Shown one piece after another: positions 50,642-62,600 of a stretch of DNA of 64,000 nucleotides. The stretch's first letter is position 1. Every line of letters begins with the position of its first letter. Under the pieces are notes generated by a model. The model did not search any database, had not been told where the DNA came from, and saw only the letters and a program-made list of their open reading frames with translations. Origin of the DNA: Parvularcula mediterranea (GTDB lineage: Bacteria; Pseudomonadota; Alphaproteobacteria; Caulobacterales; Parvularculaceae); NCBI RefSeq assembly GCF_013085255.1, contig NZ_JABFCX010000003.1:1303242-1367241 (forward strand). Direction: 5' to 3'. Both the position numbers and the translations under genes were made by a program.

Positions 50642-53600
50642 ATGGATCGTTACGGCGATGGCTTCCGCGTGTTCGCGGGAGATAGCGAAAGTGTGTCTGA
50701 AGCAGGGGATGCTTTGGACCGGTTGAAGCCTTCGGGTCTCGGTAGCGGTCAGGAGAGGAAGAAGAAGGGCAAGGGCGCCTTCACGGCCTCTGCGTCGGTG
50801 ACGGCGCTTCTCGCGACCAAGGCCTTCGCTGCTCAGGAGGGCGGCAGGGTTGTCAGCTTCGTCGACGAATCCGAAATGGTCGGTATCGAGAGCTTTGACC
50901 TTCGTGAAGACGGTCTCCTCGAGGTGCGCCATGAAGATGGCCGCCTGACCCTGTTTGACGACAGCGCTTTCGAGATCGGCGAGGACGGGGCTCTCTTCGT
51001 TGCTCAGCCTGCGGCGGAATCGGCCGCGCTTCTGGCCGGCACGACCCCCCGGGAAGACGCTCTCTATGTCGAAGGTCCGAACGCCGAGGAGATGTCGGAG
51101 GAGGCCCCTGCCTTCGCTACCGAAGGCGCATCGACCTTCAGCTGGACCCCATTCCTGATCGCGGCTGGCTTTGCTGGTCTGGCGATCATCGTTGGCCTCG
51201 CGACGGGCGATGATGACGACGAGGAAGATGGCGATGGCGGCATGATGCCTCCTCCGCCGCCCCCGTCTCCTGCGAACAACGCGCCGGAGTTCACCTCTGA
51301 TGCCGCCGTGAGTGTCGCCGAGGGCGGCACGGTCGCGGTTACGGCCGAGGCCACCGATGCCGATGGCGACGGGCTGACGTACTCGATCTCAGGCACGGAC
51401 GCTGCGCTGTTCTCGATTGACGCGGCCTCAGGCGAGCTGACTTTCAACGGCCGGACAGACTTCGAAGCGCCTGCCGATGATGGCGGGGACAATGTCTATG
51501 ACCTGACGGTCTCGGTGACCGATGGGGAAGATACCACGGAGCAGGCGGTCACCATCACGGTGACTGATGCTGCAAGCTTCACGGTCGACGGAACGGATGG
51601 CGACGATGCGCTCGACCTCTCCGGTCAGGACGAGGACATCACCGTCAATGCAGGCGATGGCGCGGACAGCGTCGCGACGGACGAAGGCGCTGACTCGCTG
51701 AACCTCGGCGGAGGCGCTGACGTGGCCTTTGCCGGTCAAGGGGCGGACTCCGTCTCTGGCGGCGAGGGTGACGATGTTGTCGTTGCCGTCGGCACGACGG
51801 GTGCTGACGAGTATGCCGAGAGCGATATCACCGATGCAGGCGGGCAGGGCGTCGATATCTCTGGCGTTCTGACCCTCGACCGCCTCAACGGCCAGGCCAC
51901 GAGCGATGTCGTATCTGGCGAAGTAATTGACGGCGGCGAAGGCATGGACAGCCTCGTCACTTATGGCGACATCGACCTGTCCCAGGCTGACCTCATCTCG
52001 ATCGAGAGGCTGATCCTGAACTCCGACGTCACGGCCTCCGCTGAGGACTTTGGCGATGGCGGGGTCGAGGAAGTGGTCGGCGACGGAACGGCGATCCTGA
52101 GGCTTGTCGGTACGGGAACGATCGACCTTGCAGAGCTTGATCTCTCGGGCGTAACCTTCATCGACCTTGGCGAGAACGTCACCCTGTCGGCGGCCAATGC
52201 CCAGGCCCTGGCGGACGCTGGCATCACGGCCATCGGCGGCGCAGGTAGCGTCGCGTTCGGCGCTGTCGCGGGTACGGAGCTTGCGGGCCTCGTCTTCGGA
52301 TCGGGACTCGGAGTCTCATCAAACGGCGCGGATATCGACCCCGAAGACTTTGGCGGCACCACGACCGAAGGCGCCATCGGCGGCGTTGTGCTCAGCGGTA
52401 GGAGCAGTGTGTCCGTTGCCGAGAACGGCACGGCGGTCGAGACCTTCTCCGCTCTCTCCGCAGACGGAGAGGATGTGGTCTTCTCGGTCAGCGGTACGGA
52501 TGCAGGCCTCTTCGTTGTTGATCCTGCGACAGGCGTCCTGACCTTCGCCGATGCCCCGGACTTCGAGGCGCCGGGCGACGATGGCGGAGACAATGTCTAC
52601 AACCTGACGGTCACGGCCACTGCAGGAGAAACGTCGGTCAGCCAGGACATCGTGGTAACGGTGACCGGGCTCAACGACAATGCGCCAGTGTTCACGAGCG
52701 CGACGGGCGTCTCTGTCGCAGAGAATACGACGGACACGGGCTATCAAGCGATCGCCAGCGATGCCGATGGGGATGATGTCAGCTATTCGATCACCGGCGG
52801 AGCTGACGGCGACCTGTTCTCGGTCGATGCCAACGGGTTCCTGACCTTCAATGCTGCCCCTGACTTCGAGGCTCCGGGCGACGCGGATTCCAACAATGCC
52901 TACCTCGTGGAGGTCACGGCTTCTGACGGAACGAACAGCTCGGCGCAGCTCCTGACGGTCACGGTGACCGATGTGGTCGAAGGTGGCCCGGACCTGACCG
53001 CGCCGAAGGTCCAGTCGAGCCCGACGGGTACGCTGACGACTGCGCCAACCTCGATCCGCATCGGCTTCGATGAGCCCGTGGGCCCGAGCGCCGCTGTCAG
53101 GAGCGCCTATCAGGTCTTCGACGGCGAGGATAATCCTGTCGAGATCTCTTCCATCGTCCGGGTGAATGCGAGCACCATCCGCCTCAACCTGCCTGCAGCG
53201 CTGGAGGATGGTGAGTACACGGTCCGGATCGCCGATAGCGTGGAGGACCTTGCAGGGAACAATCTCGCTACGGACACAAGCTTCGACTTCACCGTTGCTG
53301 CACCGACGCGGATCGTGGCCGTGCGCCCGACCGATGGTGATGACCTCGTCAACCTTGAGAGCAAGGTCACCGTTGAGTTCGACCGGCCGATTGATCCGGA
53401 TACGGTGTCGATGGATACCGTCAAGGTCATGGCCAATGGCGTCCAGCAGCAAGGCCAGCTCTTCGTCTCACCGAACAAGCAGATCATCACCTTCGTCCCC
53501 GATCAGCTGATGCCCTCGGGCACCAAGATCCGCGTCATGGTTGATGGCGATGAGGTGATGGGCGCCAATGGCTCCAACGTCGATGCCGACGGCGATGGCG

Positions 53601-56600
53601 CGTCTGGCGGTATGCTGCAGTCGGAGTTCTCGACGGTCACCCTGACCCGGGTTGAGAACACCAACATCGAAGGCTTCATCTTCGACTCGAACAACCGCGC
53701 GCCGGATGGCTCGGACCTTCCGCTGGAGGGTGTGATCGTCTCGGTGGTTGGCCTTCCGGGCGTCACGACGACTACGGATGAAAACGGCCGGTTCTTCCTC
53801 GAGGACCTGCCGGTTCCGGACGCCTATCTGCACTTCGACGCGACCCCGGTGACGGCCGAGACAGGCTTCTCCTACGGAACGATTGTCAAGCCTGTGCACA
53901 CGATCGCAGGCCAGACCGTCGGCATGACGACGCCTGATGGCACGCCGTTCAACATCTACTTCGCTGCCTTCCCGGAGACCGACGCGACCCCGATCGCAGA
54001 GGACGGCGCGACGGAAGCCGGGCTCGGTGACTTCGGTAAGGCGCAGCTGGCGGAGATCCTGCCCGACGTCGATCCGGCGGAGTTCGAGAAGCTGAAGGTG
54101 GTGATCCCTGAGGGGAGCCTCATCGACGATGAAGGCAACCCCGCCGAAAGCGTCACGGTCCTTGCCTTCTCGCCCGACCGTATCCCGGCACCGACCCCTC
54201 CGGGCTTTGACCCTGACTATGTCTTCACGGTCTCGGCTGGGGAAGCGATCAACGTCTCAGGCAAGGCCCAGATCGAGCTACCCAACCTCAACGGAGACGC
54301 TCCGGGTACGCAGCTTCCGATCATGAGCTTCGATCACGACGCAGGCGAATGGGTCCAGACGGGTACAGGCATTGTCTCCGATGACGGAGAAACCATCATC
54401 TCCGAAGGCGACACGGGCGTGAACACGCTGGGGTGGAAGTTTGTCGGCGATCAGCCGACCAGCCCGGCGACCGGCCCTGAAGAGCCCGAGAACGAAGATG
54501 CTCCAGAGGACGAACCTCCCTGCGAGGACGAAGTCGGACTTACCGATCTGGATACAATCACATCGATCGCTAAGCAGGTCCTTAGCCTAGCGGCGGACCT
54601 TTCCCCGGCGGGCACTGCGAAAACACTGTTCCGCGCTGGAGAATTGATCGCGGAACTGACGAAAATAGCTCTCGATGGTGCGAAAGCGCTGCGTGACCTT
54701 CAGAAGGCCATCGATTCTGGGGAGTCCGCGGAGGTCGTCCTAAGGTCCTTCTCTGTCATAAAAGATCAGTTCAAGGATATCTACGCAAATCTATACAATG
54801 CTGCGAAGGACTTTCTTGAGAAGAACAGCGTCTTCAGCGCTGCCTGTACGCTGGTCGAGCTTAGCGGCACTCTGAAGAGTATCTGCGATAGCGTCGAAGA
54901 GAGCGAGTGCCAGGAGCTTGGTTTCTGGGCAGGTCTCGGATGCGATGCGGCCGACCTTGGAAACAGGGTCGGTTCGAAGGTGAAGCAACTTTTTGAGCTT
55001 GCGTCCGGCAAGCTTGAGGCTAACGGATTGAAAGCATTCTGTTTTGCTTTCGACGCGTTCGAGGACATCCTCAAAGACTCCTATGACCTGTCCCAACTCA
55101 ATGTCGATGACCTCGCCATTAAAGGACCGACCCTCTCCATACTGAATGAGAGCGGTGTGCCTAGTGATGATGTTCGCGACGCGCTTTCAAGCGATATTGA
55201 CCAGCTTCTGTCCGACCTTTCGGTGCTTAACGAACCTCTGCCTGATCTGGCCTCGGAGCTCGAAGAGATCGAAGCTGCAGCAATTGAAGCAGGAGAGTCG
55301 GTCACCGAGATCGTATCCGCCGTCGGGGATATATCTGCGGCGGTCTATGAATACGAACCGGGAACTTACTACGCAATAAGCTATGATGGCATCGTCCGTC
55401 GCGGGCTTCTCTCGGAGAGCGGTATCCGGATCGATGGGTTTCCGCCTGATACTCCGTACGTGATCGAATTTTACGACCATGAGAGGGGTCTCTACGGTGT
55501 CAGCGAGGGAACCTCTAATCTCGCTGGGCTCGAAACCGTTTTAGCGTCTCCAATGTATGAGCGAGTCAAAAACTTCGTTGATACGGATGGTGATGGTATC
55601 ATCGATATCGCAGAAGGCATTATCGGTACGAATGCTGATGATGCCGACACGGATGGTGACGGCATCAAGGATGGCGCCGAGCTGGACCAGGGCCTCAACC
55701 CGCTTGATGGACTCGGTTTCCCGACCGGCCTGATCAGTCAGGTCGCGCTGCAGGGCGAGGCTCTCGACGTGGAGGTCATCGGCTCGGTCGAGGACACTTC
55801 CCAGCAGACCGCCTATGTCGCGACCGGTAGTCACGGCCTTGCGGTGATCGACGCTTCCGACTTCCAGGCGCCGATCCTTCTCGGTGAGATCGACCTTCCG
55901 GGTACGAACGTACAGGCCACAGCCGATGATGCGCGCGGCCTCGCCTTCGTTGCCGCCGGCTCCGTCGGCCTGCACATCGTCGACGTGTCCGATCCTCTGG
56001 AGCCAACGCTCGTCAGGACCGTGACCGAAGCGGGTTCGGTCAACGCCGTTATCTCGCTCAACGGGCTTGTGATCGCTGCGGGTGACAATCTGTCTGTCAT
56101 CGGAGCAGTGACCGGCGAGGTCTTCGGCGAGGTCGATGTTGCTGGCGAGATCAGCTCGATCGCCTTTGACGGCGAGAACCTTTTCGCTGTCGTCGATAAT
56201 CAGCGCCTCGTCTCCTACGATTTCGACGGTGAAGTCTTCACCGAGATCGACAGCATTTCGATCCCGACACCTCCCGTCAGGCGTCAGCCTTTCGAAGACT
56301 TCCAGGTCTTCGTGTCAGACGGCGTTGCGTTCGTCTCGAACGGCATCGCCACCAGCCAGATCGCAGGCACCAGGCCGCTAGAACGCGGTGGTCTGATCAC
56401 CTTCGACGTCAGTGACGCAAGCGACCTGCAACTGATCTCCAACATCGATACAGGGAATGCCGCGGCAGGTAACCTCGAAACCGTCGTGAACGGATCAGGT
56501 CTCGCAGCCGTTGCTGCGGGCCAGTTTGGTCTTCAGGTGCTCGACGTCTCCGACCCCGGTGAGACATTCGACGTCGTCACGACGTTTGACACCGACGGTA

Positions 56601-59600
56601 GGGCCGAGGGCGTCGCACTCGCAGGTGGTCTCGCATTCGTCGCCGATGGAAGTGGTGGCCTCAAGGTCATCAACTTCATCCCCTTCGATACAGCCGGCGA
56701 AGCGCCGACCATTTCGATCGACTCCGATGTGATCGATGCCGATCCGGACACTGACGGACTGCAAGTCGAGGAAGGCACACGCCTTAATCTCGATGCGGAC
56801 ATTTCAGACGATGTTCAGGTCCGCTCGGTTGAGCTGATCGTCAATGGCGAGGTCGTGTCGAATGACCTCTCCGCGCCGTTCGATCTCTTCTTCAACATCC
56901 CGTCGCTAGCCAGCGGCGCGGAGACCGTCACCGTCCAGGTGCGCGCGACCGATACGGGCGGCAACAGCTCGCTCTCCGAAGAGCTGACGTTCGACATTAT
57001 CGAGGACATCACGCCGCCTGAAATCGTCCGGGTCACGCCTGTAGATGGCTCGCTCGCGCTGACCGGGCAAAGCGTTGTGCAGGTGCTCTTCTCTGAGCCC
57101 GTCGACCCGGACACGGTCGATATCGGCGACCTTACGCTGACCGAAGCTGGTGCCCCTGACACGGTCCTTGAGGCGGACGACATCATCCTCTCGGCGGAGG
57201 GCCGCATTGCGCGGTACGTGTTCCTCGACCTTCCTGTCGGGGAGTATACGGTAGACGCCGATCTATCCGGCGCGACCGATTTTGCAGGCAATGCCATTGG
57301 CGGCGATGCGCTGACCCAGAGCTTTGAAGTCGCCGACGCCACGGCAGTCTTCTCGAACTCCGCTGGCGGAAGCTGGTTCACCGCGTCGAACTGGCAGTCC
57401 GGAACTCTCCCGACAGAGGATGACGGCGTCCTGATCGTTGTCGATGACGGCGCGTCCGTTCAGTTCAACTCCTTCACGTTCAACCCTGTCGAGGTTGACC
57501 GCATCCGGCTTGGCGGAACGCTGGAGCTTGATTTCGGCTCGCTCGACGCGAACGAGATCGACGCATCTGACGGTCAGTTCGTGCAGGACGGCGGCGTCCT
57601 CCTCAACACGACGATCACAGCGAGTGACGATGCAACGGGCGACCGGGCCGATTTCCGTGGGTTCGGGACCATAGATAACGTCGTGATCGACGCTCAAGCT
57701 CGGGTCACTGGCAACGTCACGGCGCAGACCGCACTGCGGATTGACGACGTCCTCGCTGTTGGTGGCGATGGGACATCGGGCAGCGAGTCGCTGAACATTC
57801 GCGCTGACATCGGAACGGTTGCCGGTTCCGGGACACTGCAGCTTGATGAAGGCGGTTTCGTCACGGCACTGAGTACCCTCAACATTGCGGAGACACTTGT
57901 CTTCAATGAAGACCTGACGATCCGAGGTTTCGGTACGCTAGGGACCAATGGCTTCGGTGACCGTGTGCAGATTGATGGCCAGGTCATCGCCGAAGGCGGA
58001 ACGCTGCGCATCAACAACATCAACAACAACGGTGAAGCGCTCGACTTCACCGAAGGTGTTGATGGTGAAATCATCCTCGGGGGTTTTGTCGAGGATGTGG
58101 TGCTGTCGCCCGTCGCGGGGACTTCGGTCGAAGTGACGAGCGCAACCATCCGTGACGTGACGATCGGCGGTGCTGGATCCGTAGACTTCTCGAGCGGCAA
58201 TGCCGCGGGGATCGACATCAATGAAGGCGCGGAAGGCCGCCTCACGAACGGCCGTGACCTGACGGTTGAGGGCTTGGTTGTTGATGGTGAGTTTGTTGTT
58301 GCTGGGTCTAATTCGACGTCTGTTTTGGGTCTGCGTGGTACGCAGGAGCTTTCGGGTTCTGGCCGGGTTCTTTTGTCTGGTGAGAACGCTGTTGGCGGTG
58401 TTGCCCGGAACGTTCTTCAGCTGACCTCGACGTCGAATGCGCGTGAGGAGCTGACCATTGGCTCGGATATTGTTGTCGAGGGCTGGGGGTCTGTGTCGGC
58501 CAACGGCAATGACGACACGATCCGGTTCGAGGGTTTGGCCAAGGGCTCTTCGGAAGGCCCGCTGACGCTGTTCGATATCGACAACACCCAAGGGGACGGC
58601 TCGGCGGGTGCCTTGCGTGTGGACAGCTCCGAAGGGGTTGTTGCGGTTGGCCAGAGCGCCCGGATCATCGGTGCGGACTTTGTGGGTGAAGCGGGTACGG
58701 ACGGTATCCTCGAGTTCTTCGCCAGCGCGGTCCTCGAAGAGGTCTCGCTGTCGATGGACAGCCTTCTGGACGGCACCACCCAATCGAGGACGGTGTTCGT
58801 CCAGGAAGGGCTGGCGCTTGATGGCAGCCTCGAGATCAGGGGCACCCAGTCGCGGACCACGGAGTTCCGCTTCCAGGGCGAGCAGGAGATCTCAGGCACA
58901 GGCGAGATCGTCCTGACCGATGGCGGCGTGGGGGATGCTGATCCCCTGAGCTACCTTGCGATCCAGGGGGTGACCGGTGCGTCGGAGATCCTGACCATCG
59001 GCGAGGACATCACGGTGAGGGGCGAGGGGTGGATCTTCTCGCGCTCGACGAACGACCTCTTCGCCATTGATGGCAGGGTCGTGGCCGAAGGCGGCAGGCT
59101 GCGCATCGAGGACACGGCCTCGGTGAACGGCGAGGTGGGCGCGCTTGCGGGCGGTCTCCTCGAGATGCGCCAGGCTGATCTTCTCACGGAGCAATCAAAG
59201 CTGGTGATCGGCCTTGATGGTGCAGGGGATGACGCTGCGGCGGGCCTTGTGACCATCCGTCAGGCGATCACCCTTGAGGGTATCTTAAAGCTCGAAGTGG
59301 GCGACGGGTTCGCAGCCGAGCTTGGCGACAGCTTTGTCATCGCAAGGGAGGACTTCAACGTCACCAATGGCGAGGCGTTCGCAGGAGCCTTTGACGGCTT
59401 TGAAGGCTTCGACCTTGAGGGCGACCTTGCCTTCCGGCTCGTGAGGAGCACGGATCCTGAGAACAGCTCGATCCAGACGCTGGTCCTCGAAGTGGTGGAA
59501 GACGCCACGGCCGAGGCTGGCGGCTTCATCGGAGCGGGCTCTGTCTTCACCCCGCCGGACCTGCCTGCAGAGGGCACGCGGGTGGAGATCACCCTTGATG

Positions 59601-62600
59601 AGATCGGCGGCCGGGTGGCTGACAGCGAGATCACGGGGACGACCACGGATGGTCTTTCGAGGGTCGAGGTGACCAACACGCTGGCGGTGCTCGAGAACGT
59701 GGCCTTGGGCGTCGACCTTGGGGTGGATGCTGCGAACGGCACCCGGCGTGTGGACATCGAGCAGGGGCTGACCTTTGCGAACGGTGCCCAGATCATCCTC
59801 GAGGACAGCGAGAACGGTGTGGCGGAAGCGCGCTTCTTCGGTACCCAGACGGTGGACGGCGAAGGCGGCATCTTCATGAGCCGGGTCAATGCCAACGTCC
59901 TTGGCATCGAGTCGGAGATCGAGTTCGTCAACACGCTGTCAGGCGCAAGGGAGCTTCTGACCTTCGGTGAGGATGTGACCATCTCTGGCGATGGCCGTGT
60001 CTTTGCCAATGGCTTCGAAGACCGGATCCGGATCCTCGGCGAGGTTGTGGGTACGCCTGAGAACCTTCTCGAGATCGAGGATCTCGACAATGGCGGTGCG
60101 ACCTTGATGGTCGATGCCTCGGCTGGCCGTGTGGCTGTGGACGATGTGGTGGAGAACACCCGCTTCGAGGGGACAGGGGAGCTTGAGCTCTTCGATGGCA
60201 GCTACCGGAACGTCAGCTTCGGCATGGATGCCCGCTTCGGCGGTGTGGCCTCAGGTGGCCAGACCCTGACGGTGGAGGAGGGCCTTGAGGTCGACAGTCT
60301 CCTCACCGTGGAGGCTCCGACCGGGGGCACCCGGTTCCTGACCGCGCTTGGCGAGCAGAGCCTTGTGGGGACGGGCGAGATCGTCCTCTCCGGCGATGAG
60401 ACGTCGGAAGGCCAGGCGCAGAACTATCTCGACTTCAACGGCACGCTGGTGCGGGCGGAGACCTTGGTGATCGGTCCTGACCTGACGGTGAGGGGCGAGG
60501 GCCATATCCGTGCGATCGATGCCGATGACCTGGTGGATATCCAGGGTACGCTGATCGTCGAGGGCCTCTTCGAGGTCGAGGACCTGGCGGACTTTGGCGG
60601 CACCCTGGAGATCGCAAGGACGGGCACCCTCGAGGTCGAGGACCGGTTCAACGAGCTTCGTGAGCTGACCCTGACGGGGGATGCCCAAGTGACGATCGCG
60701 CTCGGCGGCTCAGGGCTTGATGCCCGTGCCGGCCAGATCGTGATCTTCGGCGAGGCCGCCCTTGCAGGCACCCTGACCCTCGACGTCGAGGCAGGCTTCA
60801 CAGGCGAGATCGGCGACGAGTTCGTCATCGCCTCGGCAAGGGACGGCTTCGCCTCCGTCTTCGACGCCATCGAAGGCTTCGACATAGACGGAGACGACAA
60901 AGCCCTAGCCCTCGTCCAGGACGATACAACACTGTCGGTGAGGATCGTCAGCCAGGATGAGGCAGGCTCGTTCTTCCTCAGGAGCCAACTGCCGCCGGAC
61001 CCGGTCCTGCCGGAGCTTTCGGGCACCTTTACCGGCGTCATCGACGATGCGCTGGCAGGTGGCCCGCTGGCGCAGGTGGACGACAGCGGCGCGACCTTCA
61101 ACAGTGTCGATCTGCAAACGGATGTTCTCATCCAGACCGATGATGACGGCTTCTTCCGGCAAGGGTTTCTTCAGGTCAGCGACGGCCTGACCCTCACGGG
61201 TGCCGACATCACGCTGGAGTCAACGCCTAGCGACCGTGCCTATCTTCTCTTCAATGGTCCGCAAACGGTTTCTGGTACTGGGGAGATCGTGCTCTCCGAG
61301 ACGAATGGTACGCCATTCCGTCCAGTGACGAACTGGGTCGGCTTCTCCGGCTCTGACTTCAATGCGCCCGAAACGCTGACGTTCGATGTGGTCGTCCGCG
61401 GCGCGGGTTCGATCTTCACGAACAGCGCGCAGGACCGCTTCCAGTTCCTCGATGAAGTGATTGCGGAAGGCGGTAGGCTGACGATCTCCTACATCAACAA
61501 TGGTGGAGAGACGCTGGTCGTCAGCGAGCAACTAGGTGGTGAGCTGATCATCCAGTCGGCAATTGAAGACACTGTTCTGTCACCGACAGCCGGAACCGTC
61601 GTCGAGATTGCTTCGGCGACCATCCGCGATCTTGAAGTGGCTGGTGAAGGTGCCGTCGATATCCGATCGAGCAGCGCCGAAGGCATTCTTGTCACGGGCA
61701 ACGCCATCCTCACGAACGGCCGTGACCTGACGGTTGAGGGCTTGGTTGTTGATGGTGAGTTTGTTGTTGCTGGGTCTAATTCGACGTCTGTTTTGGGTCT
61801 GCGTGGTACGCAGGAGCTTTCGGGTTCTGGCCGGGTTCTTTTGTCTGGTGAGAACGCTGTTGGCGGTGTTGCCCGGAACGTTCTTCAGCTGACCTCGACG
61901 TCGAATGCGCGTGAGGAGCTGACCATTGGCTCGGATATTGTTGTCGAGGGCTGGGGGTCTGTGTCGGCCAACGGCAATGACGACACGATCCGGTTCGAGG
62001 GTTTGGCCAAGGGCTCTTCGGAAGGCCCGCTGACGCTGTTCGATATCGACAACACCCAAGGGGACGGCTCGGCGGGTGCCTTGCGTGTGGACAGCTCCGA
62101 AGGGGTTGTTGCGGTTGGCCAGAGCGCCCGGATCATCGGTGCGGACTTTGTGGGTGAAGCGGGTACGGACGGTATCCTCGAGTTCTTCGCCAGCGCGGTC
62201 CTCGAAGAGGTCTCGCTGTCGATGGACAGCCTTCTGGACGGCACCACCCAATCGAGGACGGTGTTCGTCCAGGAAGGGCTGGCGCTTGATGGCAGCCTCG
62301 AGATCAGGGGCACCCAGTCGCGGACCACGGAGTTCCGCTTCCAGGGCGAGCAGGAGATCTCAGGCACAGGCGAGATCGTCCTGACCGATGGCGGCGTGGG
62401 GGATGCTGATCCCCTGAGCTACCTTGCGATCCAGGGGGTGACCGGTGCGTCGGAGATCCTGACCATCGGCGAGGACATCACGGTGAGGGGCGAGGGGTGG
62501 ATCTTCTCGCGCTCGACGAACGACCTCTTCGCCATTGATGGCAGGGTCGTGGCCGAAGGCGGCAGGCTGCGCATCGAGGACACGGCCTCGGTGAACGGCG

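Noticed and set aside
50440..50685. 81-codon frame in the exporter-adhesin gap
   Set aside because: It overlaps the adhesin start in another frame, lacks a ribosome binding site, and covers the likely control elements.
51583..51810. Adhesin glycine/aspartate region as a full RTX toxin array
   Set aside because: It has GxDxL-like pieces (GGGADVAFAGQGADSVSGG) but too few regular nonapeptides for a classic array, so I call it only RTX-like.
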